A stretch of DNA of 40,107 nucleotides from an uncultured cyanobacterium (lineage in GTDB: Bacteria; Cyanobacteriota; Cyanobacteriia; PCC-6307; Cyanobiaceae). Location of the stretch: NCBI GenBank assembly GCA_903935205.1, contig CAIZQU010000155.1, positions 1-40,107 of the forward strand. The letters are read 5' to 3'. This document shows positions 20,643 to 28,020 of the stretch, one piece after another. A model generated the notes under the pieces. It had not been told where the DNA came from. It made no database searches and was given only the letters and a program-made list of their open reading frames with translations. The position numbers and the translations under genes were made by a program. The first letter of the stretch is position 1. The number at the start of each line of letters is the position of its first letter.

Positions 20643-22205
20643 TCAGCCTCGCTCGCCGCCCTGGTCGCCACCGCCGTCACCAACGCCAGGTGTGCCACCG
20701 CCAGGGCCGCCAGCGCCGCTCCGCAGGGTGCGGGGACCCAGGGGGTGATCGGCGTGGGGATAGGGAGTGTGGTGGTGGCCTGGAGCGTTGCCCGCCGGGG
20801 CTGGGGACGCCCCAGCGGCGACGGTCTCATCCCCTGGACTGGGGCTGGGGCTGAGGGCGTCCGGGCCGTGGCTGGGGCTGATCAGGTGCCCGTCCGACGC
20901 TGGGTGGTGGCCGGAGCCATGGTGTTGGCCCTGGTGGTGCCCGTGGTCAGGCTCAGGACTGAGACCATCGCGATCGCCGGGCCCATGGCCCTGGTCCTGG
21001 CTGCTGCTGACCTGGCTGTGGCTGTGGCCGTGGTGGTGGTCGTCGTGGGAGTGGCCGTGGGAGTGACCGTGATCGTGGGAATGGGAGTGACCGTGATCGT
21101 GGCGATGGCCGCCAGCGGTGATGCTCTCGCCTGCAGCCACCGCCCCGGCGGTTCCCAGCGGCAGCGGCACACCATCGGGCTGGCAGGCGCCGGTGCACTC
21201 CCGCTCGCAGAGGGTGCAGCTCTCCACCAGACCCTCGACATGGTGGTGATGGCTGTGCTGAGGGCTGCCCACCTCCATCTCGAATCCCAGCACCTGGGCC
21301 CGGTATTTGCAGAGCGAGCAGTTCATCGCGGTCTCGCCCCGCAGCACATCCAGCACGCGCTCCTCGAAGGTGGCGAGCACCTGCGGATGGGCCCCCAGGT
21401 AGGAGGCATGGAGAATCTCGACCCCACCGTGGTCCGCCGCCACCCGCTGGCTGTGCTGCACGATCCGACTGACCAGCACGCCGGAGAACAGGAAGTAGGG
21501 AAACACCACGACCCGCCGGTAGCCCAGCTTCAGCACCTGCCGCAACCCCGGCTCCACCAGTGGAAAGGTGACGCCGGAGTAAAGCGTTTCCCCCCAGCCG
21601 AAGCCGAAACCCTCCACCAGCATCCGGGTGACCTTGGCCACATTGCTGTTGGCGTCCGGATCGGAGGCGCCGCGCCCCACCACCACCAGCAGGGTGTCGT
21701 GGCGGGCCACGGGCGGCCGGCCGGCCTCCCGGTCCTGGCGGTCAGCGCTGTCCAGGCAGGCCTGGATGCGGGCTCCAGCCGCCAGGATCATGCCCCGATC
21801 GACACCGAGCTCCCGGCCATAGTCGATCCGCAGCCCGCTCTCCGCCGCATAGGTGTTGAGCACCGAGGGGATGTCGTTCTTGACATGGCCGGCGGCGAAC
21901 AGCATGGCCGGGATCGCCAGCACATGGCGCACCCCTTGTTGGCGCAGGGCCTCCAGGCCATCGCGCAGGATCGGCCGGGCAAACTCCAGGTAGCCGAATT
22001 CCACCGGCGTCCCTGCCAGCCGCAATCGCAGCCGCCCGACCAGATCGGCGAACTCCTCCACCGCCAGTCGGTTGCGGCTGCCATGGCCGCAGACCAGCAC
22101 CCCGATCGGCCCGTGGGGACCCACCGGCACCTGCCCTGCCTCCAGGGCGGCAGCCGCCGCGCCATAGGCCCCGAAGGCGGCGGTGGCATCGGTCGCGATC
22201 GTCAT
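20643..22205 (-). CDS. cbiX: sirohydrochlorin cobaltochelatase CbiX with His-rich tail
   Basis: Inserts cobalt into sirohydrochlorin for anaerobic-type B12 (pseudocobalamin) synthesis. 520 residues, longer than the usual 300-400. The first CbiX repeat has the catalytic His41 in VCGHGSRN and His106 in FAAGHVKND; the second begins VVVGRGASDPDANS near 175. Cysteine motifs typical of the long cyanobacterial form follow: CSLCKY (296-301) and CTLCERECTGAC (330-341). From about residue 367 the protein becomes extremely His-rich, with HGHSHSHDHGHSHGHSHDD (371-389) and further His/Gly/Ser stretches to about 480. This is likely a metal-binding store. The last ~30 residues are Gly-rich. The start ATG 22205 is clear. 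Divergent from the ParB-like gene, 83 bases between starts. Confidence 0.93.
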   Translation of the reverse strand: MTIATDATAAFGAYGAAAAALEAGQVPVGPHGPIGVLVCGHGSRNRLAVEEFADLVGRLRLRLAGTPVEFGYLEFARPILRDGLEALRQQGVRHVLAIPAMLFAAGHVKNDIPSVLNTYAAESGLRIDYGRELGVDRGMILAAGARIQACLDSADRQDREAGRPPVARHDTLLVVVGRGASDPDANSNVAKVTRMLVEGFGFGWGETLYSGVTFPLVEPGLRQVLKLGYRRVVVFPYFLFSGVLVSRIVQHSQRVAADHGGVEILHASYLGAHPQVLATFEERVLDVLRGETAMNCSLCKYRAQVLGFEMEVGSPQHSHHHHVEGLVESCTLCERECTGACQPDGVPLPLGTAGAVAAGESITAGGHRHDHGHSHSHDHGHSHGHSHDDHHHGHSHSQVSSSQDQGHGPGDRDGLSPEPDHGHHQGQHHGSGHHPASDGHLISPSHGPDALSPSPSPGDETVAAGASPAPAGNAPGHHHTPYPHADHPLGPRTLRSGAGGPGGGTPGVGDGGGDQGGERG

Positions 22206-22288
22206 GGCCTGCTGCGCCTGAGCTGAACCCTATTCGGCCAGCTTCGGAGTCGTCTGGGCGCGAGGATGGATCCCTGCGCCATGTCGCC

Positions 22289-22945
22289 ATGAGCCTGCGC
22301 CTTCCGCCTTATCAGCCCTTGCCTTCCCCCAGCGGGCAGAGCGCCCTTCTGGAAGTGGCTGTGGCTGAACTCCAACCCACCCAGCTCTGTGTCGGTCTGG
22401 CCGAGGTGCGCAGCCGCCAGGTCGATTTCTCCCAGGAGAGCGGCGAGGAGCGGCGCCGCTATCTCGGTGGCAAACCCGTGCCGCTGGTCCGCAACCGCCA
22501 GGGGAGGCTTTGGATGGTCGATCGCCACCACCGGCTGCGGGCCCTGGTGGAGATCGATCCCCAGGCCGTCGCCTACGGCTATGTGGTGCTGGAGTCGGAG
22601 GCCGTCGATCGCGCCGGAGTGCTGCAGCAGCTGCAGGAGCGCGGCTGGCTCTATCTCTACGACGGTCGCGGCCAGGGGCCGCTGCCCCCCACGGCCCTGC
22701 CTGAGCGGCTCAACGGGCTGCAGGATGATCCCTACCGCAGCCTGGTCTGGAAACTGAAGAAGGAGGGCTTGATCGAGGCGGCCCCCCTGATTCCCTTCCA
22801 TGAGTTCCGCTGGGGGGCCTGGTTGCGCACCCGCTCCCTGCCGCCGTTCTCCTCCTCCCAGCTGGAGCCCGCCCTGCCGGCCGCCCGGGCCCTGGTGCGC
22901 TCCGGTGCCGCCGCCGCCCTGGCGGGCTGGAAGGGGCGGGACTGA
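22289..22945 (+). CDS. ParB-like nuclease family protein
   Basis: 218 residues, similar to the putative ParB-like family (ParBc_2, as in plant and bacterial proteins of unknown role). Visible features are LAEVRSRQVDF followed by GGKPVPLVRNRQGRLWMVDR (20 residues) and HHRLRAL, which is the core ParB-like motif; YGYVVLESE; and a C-terminal part with DDPYRSLVWKLKKEG and FHEFRWGAWLR. There is no helix-turn-helix domain like that of chromosomal ParB, so a segregation role is unlikely. The ATG 22289 is used; an out-of-frame ATG sits eight bases earlier. Convergent with the Rieske oxygenase, 32 bases between stops. Confidence 0.83.
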   Translation: MSLRLPPYQPLPSPSGQSALLEVAVAELQPTQLCVGLAEVRSRQVDFSQESGEERRRYLGGKPVPLVRNRQGRLWMVDRHHRLRALVEIDPQAVAYGYVVLESEAVDRAGVLQQLQERGWLYLYDGRGQGPLPPTALPERLNGLQDDPYRSLVWKLKKEGLIEAAPLIPFHEFRWGAWLRTRSLPPFSSSQLEPALPAARALVRSGAAAALAGWKGRD

Positions 22946-22977
22946 ACCGGAGCTCGGTTCCATCGCCAGCGGTGCGA

Positions 22978-24375
22978 TCAGTCGCGGTTGCGCGGCGGCC
23001 GGCCATCACCCTGCAGCAGCTGCCGCTCCCAGCGGCGCAGCTGGCTGCCCAGGGCGATGCCGAGGGCAGCCACGGCCAGGCCGATGGCGATGCCAACCGG
23101 CCGGGGCAGGAGGATCAGCAGCAGCAGGCCGATCCAGGGCAGCTGGGCCAGCGGCGTCTGCCAGCGTCGGATCGCCGCCAGGGCACCGCTGCAGGAACGG
23201 CAATGCTCGGTGTGGCTGTGGTAGCGATCCAGCAGGGCCGGCCTGGGGAGGCGGGGCGGCAGGGGCTGGCCGGGGAAGGGTTCACCGCCATGGCGGTTGA
23301 CCCAATCGTGCAGGGCCTTGACGTAGCGGTCGGCGGGGGTGGCCAGGAAGAAGGCGCGACCGGCCTCGGGGCTGCCACCGCGACGCTCCAGCTGCAACTC
23401 CTGCGCGTGCAGGAAGATCTGGTCGTCCTCCAGCACGGTGTGGTTGCCGAGATGCTGCAACCACTCGGGCCGCAGCCGCAGCAGCAGCGCCGGCAGCTTC
23501 GACTGGAAGCGGAAGGGGAAGCGGGCGATCAGCCGGCAGGAGCCGCGGCGGATCGGCACCGCGTAGACCACCGTGAGGAAGCGGGCGAAGCCCGGGGCGG
23601 TGAGGTCATGCCAGAGCAGCCCGGGCGCCAGGAAGGTGGTGTGCTGACTGCCGAGCTTGCCCCGCCTCGGCCCCTCCCGCCAGAGCAGGGTGAAGCCTCC
23701 GGCCCCGAAGCTGGTCCGCTCGGCCTCCACCGGCGATGCATTCTCCCGCCGGCCGACGGTGCGGTGGTGGGTGAACGGCACATGGCTCACATCGAGCACG
23801 TTCTCCAGAAGGGTGAGGGCATCCATCGGCAGGTCCCGGAAGGTGTCCTGCACCAGCCAGGCGCCCGGTTCCTCCTCCAGGGCCGGCACCAGAGGCAGGG
23901 GCACGGCCTCGGCGGCGGCCGGATCGCCGGCGAAGACGAACAGCAGCCCCTGGGCCTCAGCGGTGGCGTGGCGGTGGCATCCGGAGCGGCGCGGCGTTGG
24001 GGTGGCTCCGGCGGCGGCCTGGGGGATGGCGGTGCAGCGCCCGGTGCCGTCGAAGGTCCAGCCGTGGTAAGGGCATTCCAGCTCACCGGCGGCGTTCAGA
24101 CGCCCCTCCGAGAGGGGAACGAGCCGGTGGGGGCAGACATCGGTGAAGGCCTGCCAGGCGCCGGTGCTGCGATCCCACCAGAGCACCAGGTCCTCGTCGA
24201 GCAGGGTGAAGGGGGTGGGCCTGGAGCGATCGAGGTCGCGCAGAAAGGCCACGGGATACCAGCTGTCGCGCCAGGGCGGCGGCGGCGCTCCGGTGGCGGC
24301 GGCGGTCCCGGCCAGCGGGGTGGGAAGCGATGGGGCCGCGGCAGTCGGGGCCGCAGGGGCGGAGGGGGTGAGCAT
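22978..24375 (-). CDS. Rieske oxygenase of the pheophorbide a oxygenase / TIC55 / PTC52 family
   Basis: 465 residues. The Rieske [2Fe-2S] ligands are C81 and H83 in CPHRLVPLSEG and C101 and H104 in CPYHGW. The mononuclear iron site is ENVLDVSHVPFTHH (D196, H199, H204), with a likely carboxylate near 318-319 in LEDDQIF. The PaO-type C-terminal redox CxxC is C393/C396 in HCRSCSG. A membrane anchor follows at about 413-445. The plant relatives oxidise chlorophyll breakdown products or protochlorophyllide; the substrate here is probably a chlorophyll-type tetrapyrrole, but that is inference. The first 33 residues are an Ala/Pro-rich lead. Divergent from the universal stress gene, with 68 bases between starts. 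Confidence 0.93.
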   Translation of the reverse strand: MLTPSAPAAPTAAAPSLPTPLAGTAAATGAPPPPWRDSWYPVAFLRDLDRSRPTPFTLLDEDLVLWWDRSTGAWQAFTDVCPHRLVPLSEGRLNAAGELECPYHGWTFDGTGRCTAIPQAAAGATPTPRRSGCHRHATAEAQGLLFVFAGDPAAAEAVPLPLVPALEEEPGAWLVQDTFRDLPMDALTLLENVLDVSHVPFTHHRTVGRRENASPVEAERTSFGAGGFTLLWREGPRRGKLGSQHTTFLAPGLLWHDLTAPGFARFLTVVYAVPIRRGSCRLIARFPFRFQSKLPALLLRLRPEWLQHLGNHTVLEDDQIFLHAQELQLERRGGSPEAGRAFFLATPADRYVKALHDWVNRHGGEPFPGQPLPPRLPRPALLDRYHSHTEHCRSCSGALAAIRRWQTPLAQLPWIGLLLLILLPRPVGIAIGLAVAALGIALGSQLRRWERQLLQGDGRPPRNRD

Positions 24376-24443
24376 CGGCCGATTCTGGCGAGCGCTGTCG
24401 CCAGCGCGGCCCTAGACAAGGAGAAAACCGCGGCTGTTGACCC

Positions 24444-24890
24444 GTGTCCTATCGCCATCTGCTGGTGCCCTGCGATGGGTCTGAACGGTCCCAGCGCGCC
24501 GTGGCCCAGGCCGTGGCGCTGGCGGTGGCCCTGGGATCGCGCCTGACGGTGCTGCATGTGCAACGGTCGCCGGCCCTGCCCATGCCCGGCCTGGGTGAGC
24601 GGCTTGACCCCGCCACCCTCCAGGCCCTGACCAGGGCCGCCCGGGACGAGGCCGAGCGGATCCTCAGCCGGGGTCTGGCCGCAGCGCAGGATGCGGGGGT
24701 GCCGGCGTCGGCCGAACGGTTGGAGGGTGAGTCGCCCCACCGCGCCATCCTCGAAACCGCCGCCCGGCTGGGTTGCGATCTGATCGTGATGGCCTCCCAT
24801 GGCCGACGCGGCCTGCGGGGCGTGTTGCTGGGCAGCGAGACCCAGCGGGTGTTGGTGCAGGCGCGGGTGCCGGTTCTGGTGGTGCGCTGA
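24444..24890 (+). CDS. universal stress protein (UspA family)
   Basis: A single-domain Usp of 148 residues with a GTG start. It begins YRHLLVPCDGSERSQRAV, continues with RLTVLHVQR and ends DLIVMASHGRRGLRG, VLLGSETQRVL and PVLVVR. The ATP-binding consensus G-x2-G-x9-G-S is present except that Ala replaces the first Gly, a common variant. It is probably cytosolic and dimeric. The role in stress survival is a family property; no specific signal is evident here. It shares a 68-base divergent promoter region with the Rieske oxygenase. Confidence 0.93.
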   Translation: MSYRHLLVPCDGSERSQRAVAQAVALAVALGSRLTVLHVQRSPALPMPGLGERLDPATLQALTRAARDEAERILSRGLAAAQDAGVPASAERLEGESPHRAILETAARLGCDLIVMASHGRRGLRGVLLGSETQRVLVQARVPVLVVR

Positions 24891-24969
24891 GCCTGGGGGG
24901 AGCACCGAACCTTGGCGGCGGCGGATGGATGGGAGAAAATGGTCGGGATTCCCCTGGCGGTTCCCGCCC

Positions 24970-25479
24970 ATGACCCGCGAACGCGACCCCTTCCGGATCC
25001 CGAGGGCCGGCGTTGAGGCCGCCCCGCTGGCGGGTCTGGCCAGCGTCGACCTGGGCCAGCCCGGTACCGTCGGCGGAGCCGAGTTCGTCGCTGAATCCAC
25101 CCTGGGAGCGGTGGCGGTTTACACCCTCTACCAGGCCCTGCTCAGTACCCTGCGCACCGAGGCGATGGTGCGGCGTGGAGAGCTCAACCGCCAGCAGCAA
25201 CTGCAGCTGGTGATGGCCACGGTCTGGCGCTCGGTTCAGCAGGGTGCGGCGGTGGGCCTGGTGCTGGGCCTGTTGCTGCTGGTGTTCCCCTGGCTGAGCC
25301 TGCCCCTCACCGTGCTCGGGGCCGTGGGGGCCGGCAAGGCCTCTCTCGACCTGTTCCATGCCTTCTGGGATGGACTGAACCCCGAACAGCAGGCCGATCT
25401 GCTCGATGCCGCCCACCGGGCCGGTGTCAATCTGGGGCGGTTGGTCCGGGGCTCCAGCCAGGGCCTGCTCGGCTCCTGA
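24970..25479 (+). CDS. conserved membrane protein, function unknown
   Basis: 169 residues, family not recognised by name. There is a soluble N-terminal part, then a helical segment STLGAVAVYTLYQALL. A strongly hydrophobic stretch, GAAVGLVLGLLLLVFPWL followed by LPLTVLGAVGAGKAS, gives two membrane helices near 97-130. The end is LFHAFWDGLNPEQQADLLDA and a short Gly/Ser tail. The ATG at 24970 sits 79 bases after the usp stop. Coding-like composition and well-formed segments make it a real gene, but no function can be given. Confidence 0.78.
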   Translation: MTRERDPFRIPRAGVEAAPLAGLASVDLGQPGTVGGAEFVAESTLGAVAVYTLYQALLSTLRTEAMVRRGELNRQQQLQLVMATVWRSVQQGAAVGLVLGLLLLVFPWLSLPLTVLGAVGAGKASLDLFHAFWDGLNPEQQADLLDAAHRAGVNLGRLVRGSSQGLLGS

Positions 25480-25556
25480 GCCTGCGCAGGCCCCAGCGGG
25501 GCCAGGGGGCCTCGCTGGGACCTCCCCATCGTCGGTGCCCGCATCTGCCGCTCCCC

Positions 25557-25592
25557 GCAGATGCCCCGGTGCCGCGCAGATGCCCCGGTGCC
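25557..25592 (+). repeat. 17-base direct repeat, two copies, period 19
   Basis: GCAGATGCCCCGGTGCC occurs at 25557-25573 and 25576-25592, in the gap between the membrane protein gene and the 44-codon gene. Probably a recent slippage duplication. Confidence 0.7.
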
Positions 25593-25649
25593 GCCGCAAC
25601 CGGCACGCCCCAGCACCGGCGGCAGCGGCGGAGGAACCGGAACCGCCGC

Positions 25650-25784
25650 TCAGCCCGGCGGTTGGAAGAAACCTCGGGAACCAAGCCAGACCATGAACAG
25701 GGTGATCGGTAGAAATACCGCCGCCAGGATCTGCAGCTTCACCACCCGGTCGGCTCCTGCACCGCCGCGGCCGCCGCTCGCCAT
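25650..25784 (-). CDS. 44-residue single-pass membrane peptide
   Basis: A short gene found by reading the minus strand: ATG 25784, stop at 25650. The product starts MASGGRGGAGADRVVKLQ, then has one strong membrane helix (ILAAVFLPITLFMVWLG), followed by SRGFFQPPG. The Gly-rich leader, single helix and short polar tail resemble small photosystem or complex-associated subunits in layout, but no specific family is recognised. It starts four bases after the stop of the Nif11-like gene, so the two are almost certainly co-transcribed and translationally coupled. The spacing and clean hydrophobic segment argue that it is real. Confidence 0.7.
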   Translation of the reverse strand: MASGGRGGAGADRVVKLQILAAVFLPITLFMVWLGSRGFFQPPG

Positions 25785-25788
25785 GGGT

Positions 25789-26160
25789 TCAGGATGCAAG
25801 GGAATGGTTCACCGTAACCGCTGGGGCATCCCCGGGACGGCTGAGGATGGCCGGGATGGCCGGGATGGCCGGGATGGTCGGGATGGCCGGCGTGGCGGTG
25901 GAATCGCCGCCAGGGCGGATCCGCTGGCGGGGGGTGGGGAACAGCTGGGCACCACCGGCCCTGGTCCGGGCCGCCTTACCCGGCGGCAGTCCCTGGGCGA
26001 GGGCACGGGCTTCGCCCAGGTCCGCCGCGCTGACGCCGAACCCCAGCCGCCGAGCCGCCAGCACCAGCTCCGCCGCGCTGCGGCAGTGGCCAAGAGCCCG
26101 GGCCATGGAAGGATCCCGCTCCGCCGTCTCCACCAGGCGCTCCAGTTCACTCCAGCTCAT
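25789..26160 (-). CDS. Nif11-like domain small protein
   Basis: 123 residues. The first ~55 resemble the Nif11 domain: MSWSELERLVETAERDPSMA, then LGHCRSAAELVLAARRLGF and GVSAADLGEARALA. In many bacteria this domain is the leader of ribosomally made peptides (nif11-type RiPP precursors); elsewhere it is a stand-alone protein. A possible double-Gly site lies in TRAGGAQ, about 15 residues after the domain. The part after it has no Cys, so a lanthipeptide core is unlikely. It contains (IPA)n-type repeats encoded by a 9-base tandem array and a short tail. No modifying enzyme is seen nearby. It is followed directly by the 44-residue membrane peptide. Confidence 0.72.
   Translation of the reverse strand: MSWSELERLVETAERDPSMARALGHCRSAAELVLAARRLGFGVSAADLGEARALAQGLPPGKAARTRAGGAQLFPTPRQRIRPGGDSTATPAIPTIPAIPAIPAILSRPGDAPAVTVNHSLAS
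25844..25888. repeat. 9-base tandem repeat, 5 units
   Basis: Five units of [A/G]GGATGGCC (one with GTC) between 25844 and 25888. Read on the minus strand it encodes repeated Ile-Pro-Ala (one Ile-Pro-Thr) within the tail of the Nif11-like protein. The period keeps frame, so the tail could vary in length between strains. Confidence 0.9.
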
Positions 26161-26234
26161 CGGACCTCCGTTGCCAGATCAGGGATTGGATGGAACCGGG
26201 CGGGGAGCGACGGCCATCGCCCCGGCCCGAACAG

Positions 26235-26273
26235 CGGCTCCGGACGGCAGGCAAGAGCCTCCGCCCGGAGCCG
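26235..26273 (-). promoter_or_regulatory. inverted repeat between the Gly-rich protein and Nif11-like genes
   Basis: CGGCTCCGG (26235-26243) and CCGGAGCCG (26265-26273) form a nine-pair stem with a 21-base loop, in the 122-base gap downstream of the Gly-rich gene. No U-tract follows on the minus strand, so it would be a processing or attenuation hairpin rather than a strong terminator; read-through into the Nif11-like gene is plausible. Confidence 0.4.
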
Positions 26274-26282
26274 ACGACGCCG

Positions 26283-27188
26283 TCAGGTCACGACGCCGAA
26301 CGCCACCTGACAGGCGGCATTGAGCAACTCGGCCTGGCCCAGGTCGCTGGGGTTGAGGCCGTCGATGGTGCCGAGCACGCAATCGGCGCTGAGGTTGTAG
26401 GGCACGCCCCCGGCCACCACCATGAAGGTCACCCCCTGGCTGCCGCTGGGCAGAACCGTGCCGAAGAACAGCTGGTAGCCGCTGTTGGGCACCACGATGG
26501 TGGTGACGCTGTCGTTGATCGCGGTGCTGACGGCATCGTTGATCACCGCCGCCGTCGCCAGGGTGCTCACCCCCCAGAGGGCCGCGCTTGGGCCCCACCA
26601 ACCCCAGGCGGGCTCTGCGAAACCGCCGTACCAACCCACCGCCCAGGGCCTGGCATAGCCCCAGCCGGGGCGGACCCAGCCCGGGGAGACGTTGACGCTG
26701 TTGCCATTGACATTGCGGTTCCAGTTGCTGTTGACGGTCGCCGTGCGGTTGCCGTCGCCATCACCCCCCCGCCAGCCTGAACCGGTGTTGCCGCCCTTCC
26801 AGCCGCTGTCGCGATCCGCCCAGGATCCGTTCCCGCCGTTGGGACGTTGCCAGCCGCCATCGAGGCTCGGCGCCGGTGCCCGATCATCGACCGCATGGGC
26901 CCAGCCGCCGCTGGGCTTGCTGGCGCCGCGGTTGAAGCCGCCGGCACCGTAGCCGTCCTGAAAACCCGAACGACCAGCGCCGAAGCCGCCATCGCCTCGT
27001 CCGAAGCCGCCGCCGCCGCCGCCGCCGCCGAATCCTCCACCTCCAAATCCACCGCCCCGGGCGAGCAGGGGCTGTTCAAGAGGCACGCTGGCCGGCCCAC
27101 GGCCCAGGGCCGGATGCTGGGGCAACGGCAGCAGGGTCGCCAGCACCAGCGCCCCGACGGCGCGGCCGGCAAGAAGGCAAAGGCTCAT
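26283..27188 (-). CDS. secreted Gly/Asn/Trp-rich protein
   Basis: 301 residues, not recognised as a named family. It begins with a signal-peptide-like segment (SLCLLAGRAVGALVLATLLP). Low-complexity Gly/Phe repeats follow (GGGFGGGGFGGGGGGGGFG, about 45-63), then a Gly/Asn/Trp/Arg-rich middle (GWKGGNTGSGWRGGDG, NSNWNRNVNGNSVNV) and Trp/Gly/Pro motifs (GWVRPGWGYARPW). The C-terminal ~100 residues look folded: ALWGVSTLATAAVINDAV, TTIVVPNSGYQLFFGTV, GVTFMVVAGGVPYNLSADC, QAELLNAACQVAFG. They include two Cys that could pair. Its ATG overlaps the stop of the upstream secreted protein gene (ATGA). Probably an exported surface or periplasmic protein. Confidence 0.82.
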   Translation of the reverse strand: MSLCLLAGRAVGALVLATLLPLPQHPALGRGPASVPLEQPLLARGGGFGGGGFGGGGGGGGFGRGDGGFGAGRSGFQDGYGAGGFNRGASKPSGGWAHAVDDRAPAPSLDGGWQRPNGGNGSWADRDSGWKGGNTGSGWRGGDGDGNRTATVNSNWNRNVNGNSVNVSPGWVRPGWGYARPWAVGWYGGFAEPAWGWWGPSAALWGVSTLATAAVINDAVSTAINDSVTTIVVPNSGYQLFFGTVLPSGSQGVTFMVVAGGVPYNLSADCVLGTIDGLNPSDLGQAELLNAACQVAFGVVT

Positions 27189-27751
27189 CGGAAGGTCACC
27201 CGGCAGCCGGCGTCGTAGCAGCTGGCGTCGACGCGGCCATCGGCGCCGAAATGCAGCTGAACCCGATCGCGACCGCGCAGGCGCAGGTCGGGGTGATCCT
27301 CACGAATGCTGTTGAGGTAGTTGGGATTGATCACGCAGAGGTCGCGATCGTTGAAGCAGATCGTGTTCTTCGAAAACAGGGCACCGGCACTGCGCAGCGA
27401 TTGCCAGCGGCCCGTGCTGGGGTCGAGCAGACTCATCCTCACCGGCTGATCGCTGATCCGGATCGTGAAGCTGCGCTCGCCGATCTGATGGCGATAGAGC
27501 GTTGTCATTCCTTCATCGATCGCCTCCAACGTGCAGGCGATGGGCGCGGCGCCCGCCAGGCTGCAGCGGGTGTTCAGTTTGTAGAGCTGGCGCCTCGGCG
27601 TGGACAGCGGCGTGGGCGATGGCGCCGGGCTGGCCTGCCGGGCTGCCTGGGCCACCACCTGGGCCTCGACAGCGGCCATGGAGGTCGGGGGGGCCAGGGC
27701 AGCCAGGAGCAGGGCACCGAGCAGGGCGGGACGGGCCGGATGGGGCGGCAT
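27185..27751 (-). CDS. secreted protein, function unknown
   Basis: 188 residues from ATG 27751, which opens a clear signal peptide (basic start, then ALLGALLLAALAPPTSMAA). The mature part starts with a Gln/Ala/Pro/Ser-rich region, then a compact domain. Features are YKLNTRCSLAGAAPIACTLE, GMTTLYRHQIGERSFTIRI, WQSLRSAGALFSKNTICF, RDLCVINPNYLNSIRED and a C terminus with CYDAGCRVTF. The six cysteines suggest disulfides in the periplasm. An in-frame start 37 codons upstream is rejected because it would bury the signal peptide. The stop overlaps the next gene's start (ATGA), making a two-gene operon with the Gly-rich protein. Confidence 0.85.
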   Translation of the reverse strand: MPPHPARPALLGALLLAALAPPTSMAAVEAQVVAQAARQASPAPSPTPLSTPRRQLYKLNTRCSLAGAAPIACTLEAIDEGMTTLYRHQIGERSFTIRISDQPVRMSLLDPSTGRWQSLRSAGALFSKNTICFNDRDLCVINPNYLNSIREDHPDLRLRGRDRVQLHFGADGRVDASCYDAGCRVTFR

Positions 27752-27833
27752 GGCGGGGCGGTGCTGAGGGCGTGATGCGGGGGGCCGGCGCCAGGGCTGG
27801 GGCACGCCGCGGCCGCAGGGGAGTGACGGTTTC

Positions 27834-27862
27834 GTTTTAGCCCTGCTGTTCAGCCTGCACAA
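27834..27862 (-). promoter_or_regulatory. candidate promoter of the secreted-protein operon
   Basis: On the minus strand, TTGTGC (27857-27862) and TAAAAC (27834-27839) are separated by exactly 17 bases. The matches to consensus are modest (three and four of six). The -35-like element falls inside the first copy of a 13-base direct repeat, so a repressor or activator binding the repeat would overlap it. Transcription would start about 75 bases before the ATG. Confidence 0.35.
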
Positions 27863-27876
27863 CCAGCCTGCACAAC
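27851..27876. repeat. perfect 13-base tandem direct repeat, two copies
   Basis: CAGCCTGCACAAC occurs twice without spacer at 27851-27863 and 27864-27876, in the divergent gap between the secreted-protein operon and the gene at 28021. It overlaps a possible -35 element and may be a regulator site or a simple duplication. Confidence 0.8.
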
Positions 27877-28020
27877 ATCGAGGCAGCCCACGCGGCGCTT
27901 CCGCCGGCGCCGTGGACGGAGGCCGCGGTCCAGGCGATCAAACTGTGGGCAAGCCATGGTGGATGGCTTGAGCCCTGGCCCGAGGCTGTCTAGGTTGCCG
28001 ATGATTTCCCTGGCGTTGCC

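Noticed and set aside
20525-20830. Minus-strand alternate frame over the cbiX tail with a membrane-helix-like segment (CGAALAALAVAHLALVTAVA)
   Set aside because: It lies mostly inside cbiX in another frame; Ala/Val/Leu-rich runs are expected from this G/C-rich low-complexity DNA. A frame error in cbiX cannot be excluded but is not needed.
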